Under the pieces are notes generated by a model that was not told the DNA's origin, made no database searches, and worked only from the letters and a program-made list of their open reading frames with translations. The translations under genes and the position numbers were made by a program. A stretch of DNA of 64,000 nt from Microvirga lupini (GTDB lineage: Bacteria; Pseudomonadota; Alphaproteobacteria; Rhizobiales; Beijerinckiaceae): assembly GCF_014191055.1 (NCBI RefSeq), contig NZ_JACHWB010000005.1, positions 124,001-188,000 on the forward strand. Reading direction: 5' to 3'. Below are positions 37,201 to 45,048 of the stretch, piece after piece (the stretch's first letter is position 1; each line of letters opens with the position of its first letter).

Positions 37201-37343
37201 TCCGTCACCTTCGCGGCAAGGCCAGCCGCGTCGATCACCTTCTTCTGTGCCGCAGCGGTCTTCTCAAGATCAGCCGCAACCTTATCGGCCCCTTCTGACC
37301 GATAGCGGAGCAGCAGTTCTTTGATAGCTTGGACTGTGGCCAT
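34272..37343 (-). CDS. Tail tape measure protein with lytic transglycosylase domain
   Basis: At 1023 residues this is the tape measure. It starts with a lambda-type region (VQAIKELLLRYRSEGADKVA, then a coiled coil to about residue 125), a hydrophobic stretch near 165-210 (FLSVISPVSLLTIGAIAAGG), and long helical parts. At about residues 665-760 lies an SLT-like transglycosylase module (IRGIDPDVAARVIKQESGF, catalytic Glu in the KQESGF motif). The length sets the tail length, by analogy roughly 150 nm. The C-terminal part is Gly/Gln-rich, then a conserved GGLVGRDHSFKRYIHP block. Confidence 0.88.
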   Translation of the reverse strand: MATVQAIKELLLRYRSEGADKVAADLEKTAAAQKKVIDAAGLAAKVTEDATRSQVSAAKAYERTVASVDPAFRALQQMSRGQAMLDRALAQGVINNDQYAASLARMQQRYAPLAAANNNLVGQTGNLAAQFQDIAVQLQSGSNPFTIALQQGTQIAAVLGDTPGGARGAVKALGAAFLSVISPVSLLTIGAIAAGGALVQYMTGAEEKVESLDDKLNAHADLIKGIASAYGEAGKGLEEYAAESGRVLEGQLRAQTERLKAELGRITGEMYAGFSVTTGPAYTDPMGNAFGGADTAINSKFAAFQSAFEAFNASVARGEPNIRLFREEVARIMAAAADNTALQLLGSELLKGSEAAFKIAEALDKSQAAMRLTSGAAADGAGNVKEFTSAMEALAKVGLPNLTEQQKALQEYRRAVGALADEDFDGRNRAKRAYDEAVERANTRDAEKIAQDAQKQAEADAKRRSQGWDRSTDRIQDQIRALEQQAATFGMGAAEAARYRAEQELINAAIEAQIPLTGDLQRWIQATANRAGEAAEGLEKVKTAADWSNFTTGTLKGFISDLRSAKSGADAFANALERIADRFLDMTLNWAMGNGPNPFSFLGSNAPSYVPMAKGGYGPELPAQAFAGMGKLPEVITSAVEPLKTAANSVASIAGNGLSAVESYVRQAASIRGIDPDVAARVIKQESGFRFDALGDNGMSYGPMQLYTGGGLGNTALAKGINVRDPSTWQQQVDFGMDVVAKDGWRQWYGARDIGVSRWQGINRNGPQAFNGSAGADNLAGGMGADLQQLSGNFNQLSQSMSSATPQITQSLTGLGNITQQGGDMVGTALEGTASTIGQGANGIGQAINQLGQSLSAGGGGGGFGGLGSLFGGGGGYDWGSFSTGLDFSGLSFGFHSGGLVGRDHSFKRYIHPAYYDDAPRYHSGLRPDEVPAILQKGEWVLSKDDVAGIKNGGKGAEGGITVNNNVVNNSGAAVKSEARENDDGSIDIVTVIEETAKGAVRKDAMRNGPTSRQLGAGFNGRG

Positions 37344-38121
37344 TATGTACCTTGCTTGCCCTCAGCGGCTCGTTTGAGCAGCGATTTCACGGCGTCAGGA
37401 TCCTGTGCGGAGATTTCGCCGGGCTTCATGTTCGAGACAGCGATGAACTCGGAATCCATGGCCCGGATGATCACCCGGAAGCGGTCGAAGGCGTCGATGT
37501 CAGGAAGGATGCCGTAGCACTCGGCATATTTGGCGATGGCCGTGAACGGGATGCGTCCAAGGCTCATGCCAGTCTCCCGGTCGGTGCTCAGCTCGCGCCA
37601 TGCTGTCCAGTAGAACGCAAGGCGGGGGGGCACATCGGGCTTAGGAGGGACGGGCCCCGGGCATTCACGCCCGAAGCCTGCGTAGTAGGCTATCTTCTGG
37701 CCCCACGTCAGTTCCCAACGGAGGGCGCTGGCGAGTTTTTTGCGTCGGTCTCCAGGCTGTCGAGGCCGTGACGCCCAACGATAGAGGCTGCGTGTTCGAC
37801 CGCTTCACGGAAGACCTTCATTTCCGGATCGGTTAGGAACTCAAGCGCCCGCTCCTTGGAGTAAGGCGCATCCTCGATGCCCAACCACTCCTCAAGAATG
37901 GTTTCATGCAGGAGACGAACATAGGTCTTTTCCTGCACCGCCGGGTCTTTGGCCTCCTCAGGGGTCAACTCTTTGCCGTACTGATCGAACAGGCGGCGGT
38001 AGTCGCTGTTGTTGAACGCCCTCACCTTCAAGGCGATCTCGGGCGGCAGGTTCGGGAGGTTGCGGACCCAGCCGCCGCTTTCCATGCGCCGGCTGATCGC
38101 TTTGATGTCGCTGATCTTCAT
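37343..38121 (-). CDS. Tail assembly chaperone G-T fusion made by -1 frameshift
   Basis: The frame that ends at 37708 and the downstream frame that ends at 37343 join through a -1 slip on A_AAA_AAC (37735-37741). After slipping, the codons run KLASALRWELTWGQKIAYYA and on into LAFYWTAWREL without a stop, giving about 259 residues. This is the gpG/gpGT arrangement of lambda-like tails, in which a small share of ribosomes makes the longer form. The downstream part has no convincing start of its own; only a GTG at 37633 inside a run of C would serve. Confidence 0.78.
37708..38121 (-). CDS. Tail assembly chaperone, short form (gpG-like)
   Basis: The 137-residue protein starts MKISDIKAISRRMESGGWVR and is helical, with a LPPEIALKVRAFNNSDYRRL block. 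It lies between the major tail gene and the tape measure gene, the fixed place of tail chaperones. In this family the protein coats the tape measure before tube assembly. It ends at a TGA eleven codons after the slippery site. Confidence 0.75.
   Translation of the reverse strand: MKISDIKAISRRMESGGWVRNLPNLPPEIALKVRAFNNSDYRRLFDQYGKELTPEEAKDPAVQEKTYVRLLHETILEEWLGIEDAPYSKERALEFLTDPEMKVFREAVEHAASIVGRHGLDSLETDAKNSPAPSVGN
37735..37741 (-). promoter_or_regulatory. Programmed -1 frameshift slippery site A_AAA_AAC
   Basis: The minus strand reads gcA AAA AAC in the zero frame, the classic X_XXY_YYZ heptamer. The zero frame stops soon after it, and the -1 frame stays open to 37343. Its position near the end of the upstream chaperone frame is the expected one. 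Confidence 0.8.
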
Positions 38122-38216
38122 GTCTCACCAATCGGGTTGATGTCGGATTGCCGGGTTTGATCGGGCTGGGCGGGCGACACCCGACGAGCCGCCCGCCCTC
38201 GCTCGCGAGCGATCTC

Positions 38217-38699
38217 TTAGGCGCCGGATGTCGGAGCGACCTCGGTGATGGCGCTATCGATGGCGATAACGAAGGTTCGGCGCACAGTGTCATTGACGGA
38301 CGCGCCGCCGTTGCGCTTTGACATGACCTTGCCCATGAAAAAGTGCATCTCGTCTGTGCCAGTGGGGTTCAGCTTGTTCGGGTACTGGATCTTGAAGGGA
38401 TAGCGGAAGTTCGTCCCCTCGGCAGCGACCATGGCCTGCTGGCCGACGTCAGAGGCGTCATGCCCGACAGTCACAGTCAGGTCACCGGCATCGCGGATGC
38501 CCTTGCCCTTGCGGACGCGGTTGTCGGAAAGCGCGTTGAAATTCACTGCAGCCGACTGGTCTCCATACTCACCGAAGCTCTCCACGAGACCGACTTCGGT
38601 CCAGGTGAGAGCCTGATAGGCGGCGGCATTCGCAGGCGTGGAAGCAGAGGCAGGCGCGATGAACAGCTTGGCGCCATTGGTGTCCGTGGTGTTACCCAT
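38217..38699 (-). CDS. Major tail tube protein
   Basis: The 160-residue product starts MGNTTDTNGAKLFIAPASAS and has a beta-rich core with ALTWTEVGLVESFGEYG, GDLTVTVGHDASDVGQQAM and FRYPFKIQYPNK. These are features of lambda gpV-like/tail-tube proteins in siphophages. Its place immediately before the chaperones fits. A GC-rich hairpin (about 38169-38200) follows the gene. Confidence 0.82.
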   Translation of the reverse strand: MGNTTDTNGAKLFIAPASASTPANAAAYQALTWTEVGLVESFGEYGDQSAAVNFNALSDNRVRKGKGIRDAGDLTVTVGHDASDVGQQAMVAAEGTNFRYPFKIQYPNKLNPTGTDEMHFFMGKVMSKRNGGASVNDTVRRTFVIAIDSAITEVAPTSGA

Positions 38700-38756
38700 C
38701 GTCTTGGTCCTTCAGTCTATGCGGCCTGCCCAGAGCCGCGGCGATGGCATGAAAAA

Positions 38757-38778
38757 GGCCCCTCTGGGCGGAGGGGCC
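38757..38778 (-). terminator. Rho-independent terminator ahead of the tail tube gene
   Basis: On the minus strand GGCCCCTC pairs with GAGGGGCC (38757-38764 with 38771-38778), followed by a run of five T. It lies after the gene at 38806 and before the tail tube gene, so it may reduce read-through, with the tail tube using its own promoter or antitermination. Confidence 0.75.
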
Positions 38779-38805
38779 GATCCGTCGAACGGAATTGATG
38801 AGGGC

Positions 38806-39042
38806 TTACTTGCCCTTGGCAGGAGCCTCGACAGCCACAGTTGCTTCGACCTTCTCGGCTACCTTTGCGGGCACGCTGATGGCGCCGGCGACGACACGGC
38901 CCTTGAACTGGGCGTCTTCCGGGTCGACATCGAGGTCTTCCACCTCGCCCGGGGCAATCGAGCCGGTCGGTGGGTGACCGTCCTTGGCCTTGCCCTTCAG
39001 GTTGAAGCTCAGGGTCTCACGGGTGTTATTTTGAATTCTCAT
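38806..39042 (-). CDS. Small phage structural-region protein
   Basis: The 78-residue product starts MRIQNNTRETLSFNLKGKAK and has a short beta-strand part with DGHPPTGSIAPGEVEDLDVD and a C-terminal Lys/Ala/Val-rich tail. Small proteins of this type between the tail terminator and tail tube genes occur in RcGTA-like phages; the role is unknown. Confidence 0.6.
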   Translation of the reverse strand: MRIQNNTRETLSFNLKGKAKDGHPPTGSIAPGEVEDLDVDPEDAQFKGRVVAGAISVPAKVAEKVEATVAVEAPAKGK

Positions 39043-39195
39043 AGTATCTATCCTTTCTATGCATGGTGATGCCGCAGATAATTTCGATATTCTTGCTCAA
39101 CCTAAAGAATTGTTCCCTACCACTTAAGGGGCAATCCAGTAATCTGGACGTCATCTACGGGAAAAACTAGGATTTGCACAAAATTGGGGATGCCG

Positions 39196-39975
39196 ATGAA
39201 GCTGAAGTTCTTCTTCATCTCTGCGATTGTCAGTCTCTTACCAGCTTGCGCTAATGAGAGAATCGTAAATCGAAGCGAATGGCTTGGTCAGGCGACCCGA
39301 AGTGCGACGCAGAACGAGGTCTTCGTTAATCTCAGCAGATCAATCATAAGTCCGTTTGCCATACCAACCAGAACGACGATCTCGCCAGAGATCAAAATGC
39401 AGATGGTCGACAACGGAAGCATCTCTGCGGCCATTCCAATCTTCAATGTTGCTAAGGCGTCGGGCGCTCTAGGCGTAGAGGTTGGAGACAACATCGATAC
39501 CTACACTGCTAGTGTCGCCGCAGAAGCAAATCCCGCAACCCTGCGGTCACTGCGGGATTTGTATATGTACGCAGTCGATCCGAACCTCAGAACCGCACGA
39601 GGATCAGATTTCGCGAGGAGCTTCCCAGATCGGTGGCTGTTCTGGAAGAACCGCCAAGGGCAATCAGTCGGTGATGTACCACCTCCTCCTGGAGCGCAGT
39701 GGATTGGTTCATCCTCAGCACACGACTTCTACACGACAAACCCTCTAGCATTCAGCGAGTTTGTCCTTGCTACATTAGGAGGGGATAGCACGACTCAAAT
39801 TCGGCAAAAGCCACCGCAGAAGGACGCTCGGCCGTCCAAGCCCCCGCCTCAACAGCCAGCTCCCCCACGATCATTGAGCCCTACAAACGTTCCTCCACCG
39901 AGCATCAATCCTACGCCACCTGAGCCACAGCAGCCCCTCATCCTCAGAGACAGGGGAAGGATCATATTCGATTAG
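39196..39975 (+). CDS. Lipoprotein cargo gene inside the tail operon
   Basis: The 259-residue protein has a lipoprotein signal (MKLKFFFISAIVSLLPAC, Cys at about residue 18) and a long proline-rich C-terminus (about 205-250). It is on the plus strand, against the tail operon, and its DNA is more AT-rich. These are signs of a cargo (moron) gene expressed in the lysogen. It would sit in the outer membrane; possible roles are exclusion of other phages or cell-surface change. ATG at 39196 follows GGGGA; ATG 39190 is also possible. Confidence 0.68.
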   Translation: MKLKFFFISAIVSLLPACANERIVNRSEWLGQATRSATQNEVFVNLSRSIISPFAIPTRTTISPEIKMQMVDNGSISAAIPIFNVAKASGALGVEVGDNIDTYTASVAAEANPATLRSLRDLYMYAVDPNLRTARGSDFARSFPDRWLFWKNRQGQSVGDVPPPPGAQWIGSSSAHDFYTTNPLAFSEFVLATLGGDSTTQIRQKPPQKDARPSKPPPQQPAPPRSLSPTNVPPPSINPTPPEPQQPLILRDRGRIIFD

Positions 39976-39988
39976 CTCGTAGTCATCC

Positions 39989-40390
39989 TCAGGCATGGTA
40001 TTCAAAGACGTAAGGCACCACGACTGAGAGCGAATAGAAGTTGCCTTCGTCATTGCTATCGTCGATGAACGGTGTCGTCGGCTGCAAGCATCGTACTCCG
40101 CCGACATTGCGGTCTCTATATAGACTGGCGAGCTCGTCCGCTCGTTGCATCATGAGGGCTCGATCACTGTCCCTAGTGAAAGAGAGCACGAACCGGATTC
40201 CACCTTCCTCACGGTAGATCCGGTTGCCGATACTGAGCCGAGTGGTGTTCGCCACCGGATACTGGATAGCCAAGAAGTCACCACTCGGGTCGGGACGTGG
40301 GCCGAGATAGATCATCCCTACGATTGGGGAATAATCCCAATTCGCAACGGCGTGCTCCTCTACGGCGTCGATAACCGCCTTGCTGGCCAT
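39989..40390 (-). CDS. Tail terminator-like protein (DUF4128 type)
   Basis: The 133-residue protein starts MASKAVIDAVEEHAVANWDY and has the short alpha/beta layout of tail terminator proteins, with FLAIQYPVANTTRLSIGN and a C-terminal FYSLSVVVPYVFEYHA. It lies between the gp10-like gene and the tail tube gene, as expected. It would cap the tail tube and join tail to head. The annotation rests on size, layout and place. Confidence 0.65.
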   Translation of the reverse strand: MASKAVIDAVEEHAVANWDYSPIVGMIYLGPRPDPSGDFLAIQYPVANTTRLSIGNRIYREEGGIRFVLSFTRDSDRALMMQRADELASLYRDRNVGGVRCLQPTTPFIDDSNDEGNFYSLSVVVPYVFEYHA

Positions 40391-40436
40391 TGTGTTTAAG
40401 CCCTATTCTCTCAGCGCGGCATCAGGAGATCAGAAC

Positions 40437-40712
40437 ATGGTCCAATATGATCTGACCGTATTTCAAAGGGGTCAAACATCCCCAATGTTCAAACCGTTTC
40501 CACTTTCCCCATCGCCCTACGGCTCGTTCAACAAGGGCGATATTCTTGATCTCCGAGGCGGGAACGCAGGCGTTTGGACGATTATTGAAGTTCGGCATGC
40601 CATCGTTCCGGGAGCGGGGGGATGGGTCAGCCGGACCTTGGTTTTCGTTGATAGATCGCTTGGGGTCACCGGGGAACCGGGGGATGACAACCCCACCCCA
40701 TGGCCATGGTAG
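40437..40712 (+). CDS. Small cargo protein inside the tail operon
   Basis: The 91-residue product starts MVQYDLTVFQRGQTSPMFK after an AGGAG site and is rich in Pro, Gly and aromatic residues. It runs against the tail operon and lies between two structural genes, like the lipoprotein gene nearby. I cannot identify a family. Confidence 0.5.
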   Translation: MVQYDLTVFQRGQTSPMFKPFPLSPSPYGSFNKGDILDLRGGNAGVWTIIEVRHAIVPGAGGWVSRTLVFVDRSLGVTGEPGDDNPTPWPW

Positions 40713-40718
40713 GGAAGA

Positions 40719-41411
40719 TTACCTCAGGGTGATAACGATAGCGGGCGTGCGTAGCGAATGCTCGGTCTTCTGGGCAGTCCGGTCCGCCCCGGCCGCGGTG
40801 AAGCGCCCATTCTTTGCACGAGCGGCCGGCACTCCGACTGCCTGATACGGCACGATCCCATCTTCACCCAACGCGCGGTAGCTGAACTTGATGTTTGCCA
40901 GATTGCCGAAGCGCCGTTTGGCGAGCGCCGCCACGACTTGAAACACACCATCGGGGACCTGTGCCGAATGCCCCCGCTCAAGCTTCCGGCTATACGGCTG
41001 GCTGTTGAGGAAGACATACTCGTTAGCCGTGGGAGCTTCTGCCCCCATAGGCACCTCAGCACCATCCGCCAGGAACATGAACGAGCGTTGATAATCTCCT
41101 GTCAGGACCGGAGCATGAAGCACAAGCTGCTCTCCGATCCAGGCGAACACATCTTCTAGCAAGTCGAAGGCAAACAGGATCGTGCCGCCGTCCGGATTGA
41201 CCGACTCCAGCGCTGCGCCACGCCGGCCATCCACGAAGGTCTCGTACTGCGGTTCGTAGCCGAGCGCCTGCCGATTGGCAGCCTGTGCCTTGCCGAGTTC
41301 CTCACGGGCAAAGGAGGCCATTGTGGCCTTCCGCGCCTCTGGGGATAGCTCCTCCTTCAGGAAGAGGGCCAGATCCTTGTCGATGGCGTCGATTTTGGCC
41401 GTGATCGCCAT
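40719..41411 (-). CDS. HK97 gp10-like head-tail protein
   Basis: The 230-residue protein starts MAITAKIDAIDKDLALFLKE and has helical, then beta-rich content, with HAPVLTGDYQRSFMFLADG as a central block. The V-L-T-G-x-Y-x-x-S pattern is typical of gp10-like minor tail or neck proteins. Position after the head closure gene fits. The start overlaps the previous stop by one base. Confidence 0.72.
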   Translation of the reverse strand: MAITAKIDAIDKDLALFLKEELSPEARKATMASFAREELGKAQAANRQALGYEPQYETFVDGRRGAALESVNPDGGTILFAFDLLEDVFAWIGEQLVLHAPVLTGDYQRSFMFLADGAEVPMGAEAPTANEYVFLNSQPYSRKLERGHSAQVPDGVFQVVAALAKRRFGNLANIKFSYRALGEDGIVPYQAVGVPAARAKNGRFTAAGADRTAQKTEHSLRTPAIVITLR

Positions 41412-41746
41412 CAGCCCTTCACCTGAAGCTCGAAGCGAACCAGCACGTCGTTCATCTTCACCGGCTCGGCCGCCACGATGGAGCGGACACGCCCGTCGAT
41501 AGTGATCCAATCGCCCTTGATAGGGGTGCCACCCGGCCAGCCTGCCAACCCTGACGGCGACAGAATGGCCTTGCTGTCGTTCTGGTCGATGCCTCCGATC
41601 AGCTCATCAGGCTTGAAGCCGCGTACATGAGCCTTCACAGTGGCCGTTGCGACCGGTGCGGCAGCCGTGCCCCTGCGAAGGGTCACCGTCTGGCCGGTCT
41701 TTGCGATCTTCCGGTCCAACTTGGCGATTTCGGATCGCGGGTTCAT
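41411..41746 (-). CDS. Head closure-like protein
   Basis: The 111-residue product starts MNPRSEIAKLDRKIAKTGQT and forms a small beta barrel by prediction (TVTLRRG, KGDWITIDGRVRSIVAAEPV). Its size, motif KGDWITIDG and place between connector and gp10-like genes match head closure (Ad2/gp16-like) proteins. Confidence 0.65.
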   Translation of the reverse strand: MNPRSEIAKLDRKIAKTGQTVTLRRGTAAAPVATATVKAHVRGFKPDELIGGIDQNDSKAILSPSGLAGWPGGTPIKGDWITIDGRVRSIVAAEPVKMNDVLVRFELQVKG

Positions 41747-41747
41747 G

Positions 41748-42356
41748 TCACGCCAACGTCGGCATAACGAAGGGAGCCAAAAGGCGCTCGGCTTCGGGAT
41801 GGTTCAGGAACGAACCCTGACCGGGCATCCAGTAATCGGTTCGACCGATGCCTTCGACGCTCTCGCTCTTCACGAGGATATCGCGCTGGCGATTGCCGAG
41901 CATCGTTGCGGCCACAAGGGCGGTTGCGCGCTCTACGTTGACCGGAAGGTTGCGATCATCCTCTTCAGGAAGGGCGTAGCCAGCCGTATAGACGACCACG
42001 ACAGGCGAAGCCCGCCCACTCCAGATGTGCACGCGAGAAGCAGGCCTGATGATTCCAGCGCCCTTGTCGATCCGACATCCGCTGCCAGTGAAAGCCGCGC
42101 CGTTGATAGTCTCGATTTCCACAACCGGCGTGCGAGCCAAAATGATCGTTCCGGACCCATCATCGATAGTCTCTTCCACCGTCTCGCGAGCGAAGACGCG
42201 ACGGCAATACACTGCCACCTGCCCCGATGCCTGATCGATCAGGGCTTCGATAGCTGCATCGCCCAGCCCTTCGGCTGCTGTGCCCGCCTCAGCCCGGACA
42301 GCGTCCATCGTCGTCAGGCGATAGTTCTCGGCCGGGGTGATGACTTCGACCGCCAT
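41748..42356 (-). CDS. Head-tail connector (gp6-like adaptor)
   Basis: The 202-residue protein starts MAVEVITPAENYRLTTMDAV and has the helical N-terminus (ALIDQASGQVAVYCRRVFA) and the VVVVYTAGYALP block of gp6-type adaptors, which form a ring under the portal. The start overlaps the previous stop by one base. Good match in place and content. Confidence 0.78.
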   Translation of the reverse strand: MAVEVITPAENYRLTTMDAVRAEAGTAAEGLGDAAIEALIDQASGQVAVYCRRVFARETVEETIDDGSGTIILARTPVVEIETINGAAFTGSGCRIDKGAGIIRPASRVHIWSGRASPVVVVYTAGYALPEEDDRNLPVNVERATALVAATMLGNRQRDILVKSESVEGIGRTDYWMPGQGSFLNHPEAERLLAPFVMPTLA

Positions 42357-43321
42357 CACTGCACCGCCTTTGCCGGAAGGCCAACGCGCACCGGTTCTTG
42401 AGGCTTTACTTCCTTCATCACGCCGTCGCGGCCGTCCCTGCCCTTCTTCACGGCAAGGCGGAAACCCTTCCCGCTATCAGGCTTCTCGGAAGTCTCTTCC
42501 TGGCAGATCCAGTAGCTTCCGCCCCATGTGACGCCATCGCCAGGACGATATGTCTTGCCTTCCTTGTAGACACCACGGTCAACGATGATCGGAAGCCGGA
42601 AGTCCTTGACATCCTCGCCGCGCATGAAGCGCAGGATCACACCCTCGTCGGTGTCGAGAAGGTCGATATCTTCAAAGCCGAAGCCGTCGCGTCCGTCCTT
42701 GCCAGGGTTGCCGTCCTTGCCGACCACTGGGCCGAGATTGCGCGTCTCGCCATTCGTCAGGGTCACGACAAGCTCGCCCGCCCGGTCAATTATGGCTCCG
42801 GCAAGCCCAATTCCATCTTTGCCGTCCTTGCCATCAGACCCATCTTTTGGTGCAGGAATGGCTGCAACCGCCTTCTCAACTGCATCCGATACAATCCGCT
42901 GAACGTCAGCAGGGTCAACGCTCTCGCCATCCTTGCCCGGCTCGCCATCTTTCGGCCTAGGAAGCTCGCTGACGCGTTTCTCGACCTCGGAGGTGATCAG
43001 GGGCGCCACATCTTCGATAGTGACGCTCTTGCCGTCCTTTGGTGCCGGAAGCCCGGCGATGGCCCTTTCGACCTGTTCGACAACCATCGCCTCGATGTCA
43101 GGCAATTCGGGCGCCTTGATGCCCTCCAAGGCTGTCTTGAGGCCATCGACCTCCTCCACGATGATCTGGCGGACCTCGCCAAGATCAGCATCCTTGCCGT
43201 CCTTCGGCATCGGCAGATCCTCGAAGCGCTTCTCCAGCGCCTCCATGCGGGACAGGATCGGCGCCAAATGGCCCTTTACGATCTCGGCAAGCTCTTGGCC
43301 GAAAGCTTTAGGGTCGATCAT
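42356..43321 (-). CDS. Collagen-like protein with a carbohydrate-binding-like domain
   Basis: The 321-residue protein has an N-terminal coiled coil, then PxPKDGxx units repeated about five times, several collagen-like GxDGxxGKDG runs (KDGEPGKDGES, KDGSDGKDGKDG, GKDGNPGKDGRDG), and near the C-terminus VYKEGKTYRPGDGVTWGGSY followed by WICQEETSEKP. That last block looks like a CBM5/12-type module. It lies between portal and connector, an unusual place for a fibre-type protein. It could be a head fibre or decoration that binds polysaccharide; that is inference. Confidence 0.65.
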   Translation of the reverse strand: MIDPKAFGQELAEIVKGHLAPILSRMEALEKRFEDLPMPKDGKDADLGEVRQIIVEEVDGLKTALEGIKAPELPDIEAMVVEQVERAIAGLPAPKDGKSVTIEDVAPLITSEVEKRVSELPRPKDGEPGKDGESVDPADVQRIVSDAVEKAVAAIPAPKDGSDGKDGKDGIGLAGAIIDRAGELVVTLTNGETRNLGPVVGKDGNPGKDGRDGFGFEDIDLLDTDEGVILRFMRGEDVKDFRLPIIVDRGVYKEGKTYRPGDGVTWGGSYWICQEETSEKPDSGKGFRLAVKKGRDGRDGVMKEVKPQEPVRVGLPAKAVQ

Positions 43322-44682
43322 GCCGCGAGACCTTTCTGAAATGAGAGCATGGCCTCGGCTCGGAATGCTCGTTCCTCTGCTTCCCGGCGAGCAGCATCAT
43401 CTTCCTCGGAGGGCTCACGTGGAGCCGCAGGCTTGGCGCCAAATGGGTCGTCCTGCGCATCGCGCTTGGCCAAAGCCTCAAGGCTGTAGTTCTGCTGCTG
43501 GAGATAGGGGCTGTTGCCGCCTGCCTTCGGGCCGAGGTTCAGCCGCTTGCGGGCCTCATTTGGGGCCTTGATACCAGCACCGACCGCTTCCTTCTCGGCA
43601 TTGATCAGGGCCGTGGTGTCCATGCGCAGAAGATTGTCGACATCGAACTCCGTCCCGATGTTCTCTCCCATGCCGAGGCCTTCATCCAGGCAGAGCTCTA
43701 TCGCCTCGATCAGCACCTGAAGGCATTGCGAGTAGTATTCGATATTGAGTGCTTCGACGTTGTTGTTGGTCGGTATCGTGCCCACGCCGATCTTGTAGGG
43801 CGGGACATGGTAGGTCGAACAGACGACCTCCGCAGACCATTTGAGCTGCTCGATGAGTTGCGAGTCGACGGCCTTTGCCCTCATGGCCTCGTACTTAAGA
43901 CCATCGCCCAGAACAGCCACTTTGCCAGAGTTTTTGCCGGAGTAGCTCTGGTCCCAATGCTCCTTCAGGCGCTTTGCCGTATCATCGCTGATCGCTGCCG
44001 GCGCCGTCAGAATTCCGCCCGGCTGGGCCCCGTTCTGGAAGAACGTCGTGCTGTCGTTCTGGATCGCAAGGCCCTGCGTAGCGGCAAGGCCGCCTGCAAA
44101 GATCGGGGAGAGCCCGACGAGCGGGTGATAGAAGCAGTTGAAGCGGTCGTGGATGATCTCTCGGGAAGGAACGGTCACCGCCTGGGGCAAGCCAGCAAGA
44201 TTGTCGGTGTTGAGCTGGTAGAACACGCTGCCGTCATCGGCCACAAGCGGCGTGACGAGGGTCCAATCCAGCACATAGAGGGCCTTTACGACGCCACGGC
44301 CGTCGCGCTGCTTCAGGATCACCGCATTGCCGCGCTGGAGCTTGGACAGAACCCAGCTTTCCATGAATTGCATACGGTTCTGGAAGTGGTTTGGCTTGCG
44401 GAGGACTGGCGAATAGGCGGGGTTGGCCGTCTCGGACCAGATGCCGCTCTCGTCCTTCTGAACCAGCTTGATCCGAAGCTTAGAGATATCCGAAGCGATC
44501 AGGGTGCGGCAGGCGAAATCCGCATGGTTCGACAGCACGTCGTCATATCGGATTTCAACGTTCCGCTGCCAGGCGCCGGCGAAGGCCTCGAGGATGCGAT
44601 ACCAGCCCCGGTTCTGGGAGATGGGCGCAAGCGCCTTCTCCTCCGCTTTGGAGCGGGATATGTTCAGGCCCAGAAGGCGCAT
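43318..44682 (-). CDS. Portal protein (HK97 family)
   Basis: The 454-residue protein shows the HK97 portal pattern: FACRTLIASDISKLRIKLVQ early, PLVGLSPIFAGGLAATQGLA in the centre, AVLGDGLKYEAMRAKAVDSQ and YHVPPYKIGVG later, and a helical C-terminus with acidic and Ala-rich residues. It forms the dodecameric ring for DNA entry. Its place downstream of the capsid gene, instead of between TerL and the protease, is unusual. Confidence 0.9.
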   Translation of the reverse strand: MRLLGLNISRSKAEEKALAPISQNRGWYRILEAFAGAWQRNVEIRYDDVLSNHADFACRTLIASDISKLRIKLVQKDESGIWSETANPAYSPVLRKPNHFQNRMQFMESWVLSKLQRGNAVILKQRDGRGVVKALYVLDWTLVTPLVADDGSVFYQLNTDNLAGLPQAVTVPSREIIHDRFNCFYHPLVGLSPIFAGGLAATQGLAIQNDSTTFFQNGAQPGGILTAPAAISDDTAKRLKEHWDQSYSGKNSGKVAVLGDGLKYEAMRAKAVDSQLIEQLKWSAEVVCSTYHVPPYKIGVGTIPTNNNVEALNIEYYSQCLQVLIEAIELCLDEGLGMGENIGTEFDVDNLLRMDTTALINAEKEAVGAGIKAPNEARKRLNLGPKAGGNSPYLQQQNYSLEALAKRDAQDDPFGAKPAAPREPSEEDDAARREAEERAFRAEAMLSFQKGLAA

Positions 44683-44685
44683 TGA

Positions 44686-44988
44686 TCAGGCCTTGGTAGC
44701 TTCGGCGATCTTGGCTTCAAGCGTCTTGGCATCCCAGCCGCCGAAGGGCTTCTTGCCGACCGCATCATGATACTGCTTGCGCAGGGCGGAGATGTCTTCC
44801 TTCTGCTTTGGAGCCCCGCCGGTCTTGCCATTTTTGTCGTGATCCCCCTTACCGTCGAACGGTTTCTTCGCCTGCCGGCCATCATCCGCAACCGCATCGG
44901 TTCGCTCATACCCGAGATCAGAGAGGATCCGGGCATAGCGGGGGTCGCGGGCTTTCATGGCCCGGGTCATGTAGGACGATTTCTTCAT
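44686..44988 (-). CDS. Small phage protein between capsid and portal
   Basis: The 100-residue product starts MKKSSYMTRAMKARDPRYAR after a clear GAGGAG site. It is basic at the start, has a Lys/Asp/Gly-rich low-complexity middle, and ends in a helical part with GGWDAKTLEAKIAEA. The C-terminal part resembles small head-associated proteins that assist capsid assembly, but I cannot assign it. Confidence 0.6.
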   Translation of the reverse strand: MKKSSYMTRAMKARDPRYARILSDLGYERTDAVADDGRQAKKPFDGKGDHDKNGKTGGAPKQKEDISALRKQYHDAVGKKPFGGWDAKTLEAKIAEATKA

Positions 44989-45008
44989 GGCAAGCTCCTC
45001 ACGAGAGA

Positions 45009-45032
45009 ACCGGCCCCGCATGCGGGGCCGGT
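45009..45032 (-). terminator. Perfect 24-bp palindrome after the capsid gene
   Basis: ACCGGCCCCGCA pairs with TGCGGGGCCGGT without a mismatch, 17 bases after the capsid stop. No T run follows, so it may be a processing or stability hairpin that sets high capsid expression relative to the portal. Confidence 0.6.
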
Positions 45033-45048
45033 CGTGATCATCGGACGC

